DNA of 5,975 bases, taken from NCBI GenBank assembly GCA_934359535.1, contig CAKRLN010000142.1, positions 1 through 5,975 of the forward strand. Reading direction: 5' to 3'. The DNA is from an uncultured Lachnospiraceae bacterium. Its GTDB lineage: Bacteria; Bacillota; Clostridia; Lachnospirales; Lachnospiraceae. The position numbers were made by a program, and so were the translations under genes. The notes beneath the pieces were generated by a model. It did no database searches. It was given only the letters and a program-made list of their open reading frames with translations, and was not told where the DNA came from. Of this stretch, positions 1 to 5,304 are shown piece after piece. Within the stretch, counting starts at the first letter, position 1, and each line of letters begins with the position of its first letter.

Positions 1-320
1 GCCCAGGTTATGGTATCAAAGGCGAATTCGCCCAAAACGGTGTGAAAAATGACTTAAAACATACCGCTGGTGTTCTTTCCATGGCACGTTCCATGATGCC
101 GGACTCTGCCGGAAGCCAGTTCTTTATCATGCACAAGGATGCTCCGCACTTAGACGGTGCTTATGCAGCTTTCGGCAAGATCATTGAAGGACAGGAAAAT
201 GTCGACAAAATTGCAGAGACAGCAACCGACTACAGTGATCGTCCATTAGAGGATCAGGTTATGAAAAAAGTAACCGTTGAAACATTCGGTGTTTCTTATC
301 CGGAACCGGAAACCATCTAA
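1..320 (+). CDS. Cyclophilin-type peptidyl-prolyl cis-trans isomerase, 3' part
   Basis: C-terminal 105 residues of a cyclophilin; the 5' end lies off the left edge and the reading frame enters at base 3. Cyclophilins catalyse cis-trans isomerisation of Xaa-Pro bonds during protein folding. Visible family motifs, in order, are GEFAQNG, LKHTAGVLSMAR, DSAGSQFFIMH, HLDG and AAFGKIIEGQENVDKI. They cover the second half of the beta barrel and its hydrophobic substrate pocket. The position of the cyclosporin-binding Trp of human cyclophilin A is His here (PHLDG), as is common in bacterial members. The catalytic Arg and any signal peptide would lie upstream, so location in the cell cannot be judged. 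The stop codon TAA is at 318-320, and a terminator follows 42 bases later. The family call is secure; which paralogue it is remains open. Confidence 0.95.
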   Translation, partial: PGYGIKGEFAQNGVKNDLKHTAGVLSMARSMMPDSAGSQFFIMHKDAPHLDGAYAAFGKIIEGQENVDKIAETATDYSDRPLEDQVMKKVTVETFGVSYPEPETI

Positions 321-362
321 CCTATCTGGAAAAATACGCTTTAGACCTTAATTTCTTGATAT

Positions 363-400
363 AAAAAGGCAGAATGCATATTCCCTGCATCTGCCTTTTT
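363..400. terminator. Bidirectional intrinsic terminator between ppi and yitT
   Basis: The outer stem AAAAAGGCAG (363-372) pairs with CTGCCTTTTT (391-400). After a bulged A, the inner stem ATGCA (374-378) pairs with TGCAT (386-390), leaving a 7-base loop. The A-run and T-run at the stem ends give a U-tract on either strand. It therefore suits both the isomerase gene coming from the left and the convergent yitT gene, whose stop codon is 39 bases to the right. Confidence 0.9.
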
Positions 401-439
401 ATTCTACTACATCTGCTATTTACCTGCAAGAAACGCCCC

Positions 440-1324
440 TTAAGATACCTTTTCCCCGACCTGGATCGTACGGAAGCCTTCCCCATGAACCTCGTTGGAT
501 TCAAGCACAATCAAAAAAGATGCCGGATCTGCCTCTTTTACTGCCTGTTGCACAAGATACATTTCCTTGTTGTTGCAGGCGCACATCACAACCTCCCTGT
601 CATCCTGGTGATAACCACCCTGCGCCTTTAAAATTGTCGATCCCCTCTGACAGGTATCCTCGATCACATCACAGATTTTTTTTCCATCATCCGTTACAAT
701 CAGTGCCATTTTTCCTGCATTCATGCCATACATAACCTTATCAATCACGGTTGCAAGCAGATAGCTTACAATCATTCCGTAAATAATTCCGTCCACATCC
801 CGAAATACCAGCGTGCCAAGCACAATAATCCCTGCATCAATCCCAAAAGAAATCTTTCCGACTCCCATATGTGGACGCAGTGCTTTTATCGCCATAATAA
901 TAAAATCTGCTCCGCCGGTCGAGGAATTCTGCATATAGATCAGTGAATAACCAAATCCTGCAAACACACCGGTGCATAATGCCGCAAGCAGCCGGCTTCC
1001 CTCATACATCGGAAAAAGCGGGGCTACATAATCAATCATGACCGAAGATATCACCGTACAGCGCACCGAACGTAAGAAAAATCCCCTTCCAAGCAGCTTA
1101 TAGCACAACGCAGCTACCGGGATATTTAAAAGAATCGTGGAAAGACCAATCGAAATTCCCCATATGCGGTACAGAATGATTGAGATTCCGGAAAATCCAG
1201 TCATCGGGAACTCCGCCCCGACTGCAAAATTATAGACACCAATCGCAATTAAGATGCTTCCTATGATCTCCCACAGAATCTGCTTTCCCATGACTGCGAT
1301 CTTTGCTTTTTTTGTCTTATTCAT
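440..1324 (-). CDS. YitT family membrane protein with C-terminal DUF2179 domain
   Basis: A 294-residue integral membrane protein of the YitT family (YitT membrane domain plus DUF2179). The N-terminus is basic (MNKTKKAK). About six hydrophobic segments follow, near residues 16-35, 44-75, 86-104, 111-132, 159-174 and 180-198. The conserved motif SSTGGAD is at 134-140, after the fourth segment. From about residue 206 comes a soluble DUF2179 domain with GSTIL (228-232), QGGY (235-238) and a closing EVHGEGF. The family is common in Bacillota, often in several paralogues, and is sometimes annotated as a transporter, but its substrate is not established. The length is typical. The ATG at 1322-1324 follows a GTGAGG ribosome binding site about 7 bases upstream. 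The gene appears to be transcribed alone: the preceding glycosyltransferase ends 143 bases upstream, with a terminator and candidate promoters between. Confidence 0.93.
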   Translation of the reverse strand: MNKTKKAKIAVMGKQILWEIIGSILIAIGVYNFAVGAEFPMTGFSGISIILYRIWGISIGLSTILLNIPVAALCYKLLGRGFFLRSVRCTVISSVMIDYVAPLFPMYEGSRLLAALCTGVFAGFGYSLIYMQNSSTGGADFIIMAIKALRPHMGVGKISFGIDAGIIVLGTLVFRDVDGIIYGMIVSYLLATVIDKVMYGMNAGKMALIVTDDGKKICDVIEDTCQRGSTILKAQGGYHQDDREVVMCACNNKEMYLVQQAVKEADPASFLIVLESNEVHGEGFRTIQVGEKVS

Positions 1325-1346
1325 TTGAAAACCTCACTTCAATAAA

Positions 1347-1375
1347 AATATAACTTTTTTGTTCCATACAAACAA
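1347..1375 (-). promoter_or_regulatory. Candidate proximal promoter of yitT
   Basis: Reading the minus strand, TTGTTT (1375-1370) is followed by a 17-base spacer and TATATT (1352-1347). The -10 box matches the sigma-A consensus at 5 of 6 bases; the -35 box is weak, at 3 of 6. Transcription would begin near 1340, giving a very short leader of about 16 bases that still includes the ribosome binding site. The -35 box overlaps the T-run of the preceding terminator. Confidence 0.4.
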
Positions 1376-1425
1376 AAAAAGAGCCCCCTGCGCATTATAA
1401 AACTATAATACGCAGATGCTCTTTT
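1374..1425 (-). terminator. Intrinsic terminator downstream of the glycosyltransferase gene
   Basis: On the minus strand, GAGC-type outer arms (1418-1425 with 1377-1384, 8 bp) enclose a small internal loop. Inside it are a 5-bp CTGCG/CGCAG stem (1388-1392 with 1411-1415), a single mismatch, and a 6-bp ATTATA/TATAAT stem around an AAAC loop (1400-1403). A T-rich run (1380-1374 and beyond) follows on the minus strand. It would end the glf-glycosyltransferase mRNA, but it also lies directly after the start site predicted from the promoter at 1437-1465. Confidence 0.85.
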
Positions 1426-1436
1426 CAAACGAATGT

Positions 1437-1465
1437 ATTCTAGTACGGAATTTTGCTCCTGTCAA
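1437..1465 (-). promoter_or_regulatory. Near-consensus sigma-A promoter upstream of the yitT leader hairpin
   Basis: On the minus strand a perfect TTGACA (1465-1460), a spacer of exactly 17 bases and TAGAAT (1442-1437, 5 of 6) form the strongest promoter match in the window. The -35 box begins two bases after the glycosyltransferase stop codon (1470-1468). The predicted start is near 1430, only about five bases before the terminator hairpin, so transcripts would be short unless they read through into yitT. Confidence 0.65.
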
Positions 1466-1467
1466 GT

Positions 1468-2481
1468 CTAGTTAAATCCGACTACCTTTTGGGAAATCCG
1501 GTAAGCTGCAATTGAAATCTTTCTTCCACCTTTGCCTGGAAGGTTCATGGTTCCTCCTAAAATTCCACGCCGCAGGCGGTGGAACAGGCGGATATCCTTA
1601 TCCTTGATGTATCGCCAGAGCTCCCGTTTTTTCTCAAGGTTTTCTTCGGTTCCGGAGCGGAGCAGCATGACCGTTGAGACAACTGTGATAATCTCAAGAT
1701 AATTCATCATATACTTACGGCATTTCAGGTTTGGAATCTTCCACAGGTCAAATTCATCCACCATGATCTTATTCACCTTAATCTGCTGATCAATCCGGCT
1801 GATCATGACCTTCTCATTGACTGACTGATCATCTCTTCCGATGAAGTAGCGGTAAAAATCCACATCCATATAATACATGGTCTTTACACTCGGAAGCGGC
1901 TTATATACATAGATGTTATCCACATAAAAGGTATGCTTTGGCAGCTCAAGTCCACATTCACGGAGCAATTGTGTACGATAAATAACTGAATGCATCAGGA
2001 TATAATGTCCCTTGAAAAAATGCCGGATGTCATTCCATGTAAAAATCTGATCCTGTGGGAAACCGGTCTGGCGCATGACCTTTTTGTGCTTTGCGCCTTC
2101 CTTCTCATAGACATAGTTGGCAAGCATCATGTCAAGATGCTTATTTCCACCGGCAAGCTCCTTTAATTTCTTTAAAATTTTGCAGTAAGCATCCGGATCC
2201 ACCCAGTCATCGCTGTCTACCACCTTAAAATAAAGTCCGGTTGCATTGCGGATTCCGGTGTTGACCGCCTCCCCATGACCACCGTTCTCCTGGTGGATTG
2301 CCTTACAGATCGTCGGATATTTTCTGGCATATTCATCTGCGATTTCTGCGGTACGGTCCTTAGATCCATCATCCACAATAAGAATCTCGACATCCTCCCC
2401 TCCCGGAAGAATGGATTCGATACATTTTTCCATATAAGCCTCTGAATTGTAACAGGGAATGGCAAATGATAAAAGTTTCAT
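1468..2481 (-). CDS. Family 2 glycosyltransferase (GT-A fold), likely surface glycan assembly
   Basis: A 337-residue cytoplasmic glycosyltransferase that should move a sugar from a nucleotide-sugar donor onto a growing glycan. The N-terminal GT-A nucleotide-binding domain shows FAIPCYN (6-12), IVDDGSKD (35-42), NGGHGEAVNTGI (66-77) and the metal-binding DXD-type motif DSDDWVD (89-95). The rest (about 110-337) is mixed and probably sets acceptor specificity; it includes RDDQSVNE and ends in a basic stretch without a clear transmembrane helix. The ATG at 2481-2479 has an AGAGGA ribosome binding site about 9 bases upstream, and only 14 bases separate it from the glf stop codon, so the two are almost surely cotranscribed. 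The pairing suggests, but does not prove, use of UDP-galactofuranose. The family call is secure; donor and acceptor are unknown. Confidence 0.93.
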   Translation of the reverse strand: MKLLSFAIPCYNSEAYMEKCIESILPGGEDVEILIVDDGSKDRTAEIADEYARKYPTICKAIHQENGGHGEAVNTGIRNATGLYFKVVDSDDWVDPDAYCKILKKLKELAGGNKHLDMMLANYVYEKEGAKHKKVMRQTGFPQDQIFTWNDIRHFFKGHYILMHSVIYRTQLLRECGLELPKHTFYVDNIYVYKPLPSVKTMYYMDVDFYRYFIGRDDQSVNEKVMISRIDQQIKVNKIMVDEFDLWKIPNLKCRKYMMNYLEIITVVSTVMLLRSGTEENLEKKRELWRYIKDKDIRLFHRLRRGILGGTMNLPGKGGRKISIAAYRISQKVVGFN

Positions 2482-2495
2482 GTTCTGTTATCCTC

Positions 2496-3644
2496 TTATT
2501 TCATTAATTTGTCTGCAAGCTCCATTGCCTTAAGCGCCATGGCATCAATATTGTAATACTTATATTCAGCCAGACGTCCAAGCAGATGAAAGCCTGTAAA
2601 TTTCTCTGTCAGAGCCTTATATTTCTCATACAACGCCTCATTCTCATCATTTAAGATCGCATAATACGGTGTCTCACCTTCTGCACCGGTATACGCAAAT
2701 GGATATTCTCTTACAATCGTCGTTCCATCGCAGTTTTTTTGTCCGGTCAGGAATTTAAACTCCGTGATGCGGGTAAAATCCTCGCTTACCGTATAATTGA
2801 CAACGCTGTGATCCTGGAAGGAATCGCAGTCAAGATGCTCAAACTTGAAATCCAGGGAACGGTATGGAAGTCTTCCAAACTGACAGCCAAACAGCTCATC
2901 GATCGCGCCTGTATAAATCACCTCTCCGTGAAATGGCTCACCCTTGTAAGAAATCTGTCCATTTTCAAAAGAAAGTACCTCTTTACAGTCTGTATCAAGT
3001 AAAACCGTAATATTCTTATGATCTAACATTTTCTCAAACATCGGTGTAAAGCCGTGCAGCGGAACACTCTGGTATTTATCTCCAAAATATCGGTTATCGT
3101 AGGAGATTACAACCGGAACGCGTCCGGTAACCTCCGGGCTGATCTCCTCTGGTGTCTGCCCCCACTGCTTCATCGTATAACGTAAAAAGACATTCTGATA
3201 GACATACTCCGCAATCTCACGTACATCCGGATCTTCATTTTCACGAAGCTTCATAATCGGCACACGGCTGCCCTCGCCATACTCTGCAATCAGCTTCTTC
3301 TCAAGACGGTCCGCCTTTTCCTTCTCATATACCATATGAAGGGTATTTAAGTTAAATGGAACCGGGATCAGCTTATCACCTACCCTTGCTACAACCTCAT
3401 GTCCAAAATCATACCACTCGGTAAAACGGGATAAAAATTCACGAACTGCTTCGTTTCCCGTATGAAAAATATGTGGGCCATATTCATGAATTAAAATTCC
3501 ATGCCCGTCTAAAAGATCATAGCAGTTTCCTGCGATGTGGTTTCTTCTCTCAATGACCAGTACCTTTTTATTACCTTCTTCTGCCAGCTTTCTTGCAGCA
3601 ACCGCACCTGCGACTCCTGCGCCGACAATTATAACATCATACAT
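2496..3644 (-). CDS. glf: UDP-galactopyranose mutase
   Basis: A 382-residue flavoenzyme that interconverts UDP-galactopyranose and UDP-galactofuranose in the cytoplasm, supplying galactofuranose for surface polysaccharide. Visible features are the FAD-binding loop GAGVAG (8-13) followed by acidic E32, the family signature GPHIFHT (56-62), KQWG, YDNRYFGDKYQ, the active-site segment TRITEFKF, ETPYYAI and the C-terminal GRLAEYKYYNID. I chose the ATG at 3644-3642 because MYDVIIVG places the first beta strand directly at the N-terminus, as in the family. An in-frame extension to 3719 overlaps the likely -10 box and has no ribosome binding site. Where the Klebsiella and mycobacterial enzymes have PVR before the YDDNYF-type motif, this one reads PVV, so that arginine appears replaced; the second one (TRI) is kept. 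It is first in an operon with the downstream glycosyltransferase. Confidence 0.95.
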   Translation of the reverse strand: MYDVIIVGAGVAGAVAARKLAEEGNKKVLVIERRNHIAGNCYDLLDGHGILIHEYGPHIFHTGNEAVREFLSRFTEWYDFGHEVVARVGDKLIPVPFNLNTLHMVYEKEKADRLEKKLIAEYGEGSRVPIMKLRENEDPDVREIAEYVYQNVFLRYTMKQWGQTPEEISPEVTGRVPVVISYDNRYFGDKYQSVPLHGFTPMFEKMLDHKNITVLLDTDCKEVLSFENGQISYKGEPFHGEVIYTGAIDELFGCQFGRLPYRSLDFKFEHLDCDSFQDHSVVNYTVSEDFTRITEFKFLTGQKNCDGTTIVREYPFAYTGAEGETPYYAILNDENEALYEKYKALTEKFTGFHLLGRLAEYKYYNIDAMALKAMELADKLMK

Positions 3645-3645
3645 A

Positions 3646-3662
3646 TCCTTTATAAATCCTTT
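3646..3662 (-). promoter_or_regulatory. Duplicated, awkwardly spaced ribosome binding site of glf
   Basis: Two AAAGGA copies precede the chosen glf start on the minus strand. One is 12 bases away (3662-3657) and the other is separated by a single base (3651-3646). Neither spacing is ideal: the near copy is too close and the far one slightly too distant. The Rossmann-fold N-terminus still argues strongly for this start codon. Confidence 0.4.
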
Positions 3663-3710
3663 CGCATATATTCCTGACAGTCTTCTCACCCGGAACGTGA
3701 TACTATCCAT

Positions 3711-3738
3711 ATTATACACGAATTACAGGCATATCCAA
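3711..3738 (-). promoter_or_regulatory. Promoter of the glf-glycosyltransferase operon
   Basis: On the minus strand TTGGAT (3738-3733, 3 of 6 to consensus), a 16-base spacer and a perfect TATAAT (3716-3711) are followed by a predicted start near 3704. That gives a leader of about 60 bases before the glf ATG at 3644. The -10 box falls within the codons of the longer possible glf frame, which argues against the upstream start codons. Confidence 0.6.
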
Positions 3739-3778
3739 CTTATTTTTTTCTTAATTTATAACCGAGTACTTATTTTGT

Positions 3779-3886
3779 TCATATTTTATTTACAAAAATC
3801 TCATAGCTTACACACACTGTTTTCATAATTCCAAAGTATGATAAGAGCATAGAAAAAAGAAAACAGCTAACATTTTTCTTTTTCAT
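3779..3886 (-). CDS. Possible 35-residue membrane or secreted peptide
   Basis: A short ATG-to-TGA frame with a basic start (MKKKNVS), a hydrophobic centre of about 14 residues (CFLFSMLLSYFGIM, residues 8-21) and a short polar tail (CVSYEIFVNKI). That layout fits a tiny single-span membrane protein or a signal-peptide-like leader. A GAGG ribosome binding sequence lies three bases before the ATG, closer than usual, and part of it can pair in a hairpin. I found no convincing promoter just upstream, and the AT-rich composition makes hydrophobic codons likely by chance. I recognise no family. It ends 40 bases before the glf -35 box. It could equally be noise. Confidence 0.22.
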   Translation of the reverse strand: MKKKNVSCFLFSMLLSYFGIMKTVCVSYEIFVNKI

Positions 3887-3889
3887 ATT

Positions 3890-3921
3890 CCTCGCATCTA
3901 CGGACGCGAGGTCCTCCCGCG
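3890..3921 (-). promoter_or_regulatory. Two mutually exclusive GC-rich hairpins before the small ORF
   Basis: As minus-strand RNA, hairpin A pairs CGCGGG (3921-3916) with CTCGCG (3910-3905), including one G-U pair, around a 5-base loop. Hairpin B pairs CCTCGC (3911-3906) with GCGAGG (3895-3890) around a 10-base loop. They share bases 3910-3906, so only one can form at a time. Hairpin B would hide the GAGG in front of the ATG at 3886, and A would release it, the geometry of a translational switch. The pairing is seen in the sequence; any function is inference. Confidence 0.3.
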
Positions 3922-3966
3922 AACCAGTGTTAACTCACTTTTCATAATAATCTTTTTCATATGAAC

Positions 3967-3994
3967 AGCCGGTGCATTTTTTCATGCACCGGCT
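3967..3994 (-). terminator. Strong hairpin after mutY, probable terminator lacking a U-tract
   Basis: A perfect 11-bp inverted repeat, AGCCGGTGCAT (3967-3977) and ATGCACCGGCT (3984-3994), with a 6-base loop, begins 23 bases after the mutY stop codon. Its position and strength suit a terminator. On the minus strand, however, the bases that follow (GTTCATATG) are not a U-run, so it may act weakly, depend on other factors or protect the mRNA 3' end. Confidence 0.5.
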
Positions 3995-4017
3995 TCCTCT
4001 TTCCACAAAATATCCAT

Positions 4018-5142
4018 TTAAGTTTCTGATCCCACATCCCCGGCAAGGAATGCTTCTTTTCCAATCGGAATATTCATATATCCGGCATAGGCCGCAAATG
4101 CTGCTGGAATTGCATACCGCTCCTTTGCATCTGCCGCATCCACAAAGATGAAATCCTTCGTAGATACTGCCTCCTCCGGCTCCTCGACCGAGATCACATA
4201 TCCTTTCATGTGCCATTCCACATGGGAAAAAATATGCTTTGCATCCGTAAGCGGCATAATACGGATCGCAGAAAAACCAAGCTCTTTTATATAAGAAAGC
4301 ACCCTCTCCTTCTCCAGATGTCCCGGAAGGTTTGGAAGCTCATAAAGACCTGCAAGAAGTCCTTTTTTTGCCCGCTTATGAACTGCCACCTTATCGCTGT
4401 CCCGGATGACAAGCACTGTCATATCTTCGATTCTTCTTGCCTTCGCTTTCGTCTTTACCGGAAGTTCAAAGATCCGGTTCTGCTTTTTTGCTTCGCAGAA
4501 GCTCTCCCACGGACACTCCTCACAATGCGGTGCACCATTTGGCACGCAGACTGTTGCCCCAAGCTCCATGAGTGCCTGATTAAACTGCCGCGGAATGACA
4601 CCGTTTTCTTTTGCCTGCATCAGCTCCTGCAAACGGTTCTCAACAGCTTTTCGGACAGACTGCTTCATAATATCCGAATCATCGCAGGTAACGCGGCAGA
4701 TCACACGAAGTACATTTCCATCCACTGCCGGATTTGGCTTCCCATATGCAATCGAAGCAATCGCTCCTGCCGTATAGCTTCCGATTCCCGGAAGGGTTAA
4801 AAGCTCCTTATAATCATCCGGAATTTTCCCATCGTAATCCTCCATAATCCGGATTGCCGCCGCATTCAGGTTGCGCACACGGTTATAATAGCCAAGTCCT
4901 TCCCACAGCTTTAAAAGCGTATCCTCCGGGCACTCTGCTAAGGCTTTTACATCGGGAAGTGCCGTAATAAAACGTTCAAAATAACCTTTGACCGCCTCCA
5001 CTCTCGTCTGCTGGAGCATGATTTCTGATATCCATACATAATACGGGCGTGGATCTTCCCGCCATGGAAGTACCCTTGCATGCCCCAGGAACCAGATCTG
5101 AAGCGGTTCTACAATTTGTTTCAAATTAAAATCATCTATCAT
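4018..5142 (-). CDS. mutY: A/G-specific adenine DNA glycosylase
   Basis: A 374-residue base-excision repair enzyme that removes adenine mispaired with 8-oxoguanine. The N-terminal catalytic domain has SEIMLQQTRV with the catalytic Glu at 40, the helix-hairpin-helix LPGIGSYTAGAI (117-128) and AVDGNV with the catalytic Asp at 141. The 4Fe-4S cluster cysteines are C199, C207, C210 and C216; the first spacing is seven residues rather than the six of the E. coli enzyme. The C-terminal Nudix-like domain (about 240-345) reads the 8-oxoguanine strand and keeps the FSH loop (305-307). Length is normal. The ATG at 5142-5140 has no clear ribosome binding site, yet the protein N-terminus fits the family and no better start follows. 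It is transcribed alone, divergently from the Nudix hydrolase gene. Confidence 0.96.
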   Translation of the reverse strand: MIDDFNLKQIVEPLQIWFLGHARVLPWREDPRPYYVWISEIMLQQTRVEAVKGYFERFITALPDVKALAECPEDTLLKLWEGLGYYNRVRNLNAAAIRIMEDYDGKIPDDYKELLTLPGIGSYTAGAIASIAYGKPNPAVDGNVLRVICRVTCDDSDIMKQSVRKAVENRLQELMQAKENGVIPRQFNQALMELGATVCVPNGAPHCEECPWESFCEAKKQNRIFELPVKTKAKARRIEDMTVLVIRDSDKVAVHKRAKKGLLAGLYELPNLPGHLEKERVLSYIKELGFSAIRIMPLTDAKHIFSHVEWHMKGYVISVEEPEEAVSTKDFIFVDAADAKERYAIPAAFAAYAGYMNIPIGKEAFLAGDVGSET

Positions 5143-5149
5143 AGATTGT

Positions 5150-5178
5150 ATGATACACTATTTTTTTTCTCACGTAAA
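5150..5178 (-). promoter_or_regulatory. Candidate mutY promoter
   Basis: On the minus strand TTTACG (5178-5173, 4 of 6), a 17-base spacer that includes an A8 run, and TATCAT (5155-5150, 5 of 6). The predicted start is about 5143, right at the ATG (5142). With no visible ribosome binding site, this would make the mRNA nearly leaderless. A different promoter further upstream is possible. Confidence 0.4.
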
Positions 5179-5204
5179 GCCACTGGAAAGAATTGTAACC
5201 CTGC

Positions 5205-5233
5205 TTGCAATCTCCCATAAAATTCTTTATACT
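5205..5233 (+). promoter_or_regulatory. Promoter of the Nudix hydrolase gene
   Basis: TTGCAA (5205-5210, 4 of 6), a 17-base spacer and TATACT (5228-5233, 5 of 6). Transcription would start near 5240, leaving a leader of about 65 bases before the ATG at 5305. Its -35 box lies 26 bases from that of the divergent mutY promoter, so the two promoters sit back to back. Confidence 0.6.
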
Positions 5234-5247
5234 CATAGATAATAGCG

Positions 5248-5282
5248 CGTGTGAACTGACTAAGTTCACTCTCAGATACACG
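5248..5282 (+). promoter_or_regulatory. Leader hairpin before the Nudix hydrolase gene
   Basis: GTGAACT (5251-5257) pairs perfectly with AGTTCAC (5263-5269) around GACTA. As an alternative, CGTGT (5248-5252) can pair with ACACG (5278-5282) while the inner GAACT/AGTTC pairing remains, giving a longer bulged stem. It begins about 8 bases after the predicted start and leaves the ribosome binding site free. On the DNA it could also be an operator-like palindrome just downstream of the promoter. Confidence 0.4.
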
Positions 5283-5292
5283 AATGAAAGGC

Positions 5293-5298
5293 AAGGGA
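5293..5298 (+). promoter_or_regulatory. Ribosome binding site fixing the Nudix hydrolase start
   Basis: AAGGGA ends six bases before the ATG at 5305. The in-frame ATG at 5284 has no such site (CAGATACACGA precedes it), and the ribosome binding site itself would fall inside that longer frame. The shorter start is therefore preferred. Confidence 0.75.
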
Positions 5299-5304
5299 AT
5301 AAGA

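Larger units (their letters stand above)
3645..4017. other. AT-rich glf-mutY intergenic region (373 bp)
   Basis: No recognisable conserved gene lies here. From right to left it holds the hairpin after mutY (3967-3994), a GC-rich block with two competing hairpins (3890-3921), a possible 35-codon ORF on the minus strand (3779-3886), the glf promoter (3711-3738) and an approximately 60-base glf leader. The plus strand shows no open frame with a credible start. A run of A- and T-rich inverted sequence (3852-3884) lies inside the small ORF and is probably low-complexity pairing. Confidence 0.6.

Noticed and set aside
21..32. Perfect 12-bp palindrome GGCGAATTCGCC
   Set aside because: It encodes the conserved GEFA stretch of the cyclophilin, so coding constraint and chance explain it.
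374..735. Overlapping plus-strand frames of 71 to 85 codons
   Set aside because: They run antisense to the DUF2179 domain of the YitT protein, and one begins inside the terminator hairpin.
3535..3828. A 97-codon plus-strand frame over the glf start and promoter
   Set aside because: Half is antisense to the glf FAD-binding segment and the rest is AT-rich intergenic DNA read as hydrophobic residues; there is no good start site.
3852..3884. A-rich and T-rich inverted repeat
   Set aside because: The pairing is almost all A-T with an offset of one base, as expected of low-complexity DNA; it is not a convincing terminator.
3935..4216. A 93-codon minus-strand frame overlapping the mutY 3' end
   Set aside because: It is a frame-shifted reading of the MutY C-terminal region, Gly/Cys-rich, with no ribosome binding site or conserved motif.
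4210..4800. A 196-codon open frame on the plus strand
   Set aside because: It lies wholly antisense to mutY, whose motifs are complete. Its translation is Cys/His/Arg-rich and low quality, with no family motif, as expected for an antisense shadow.
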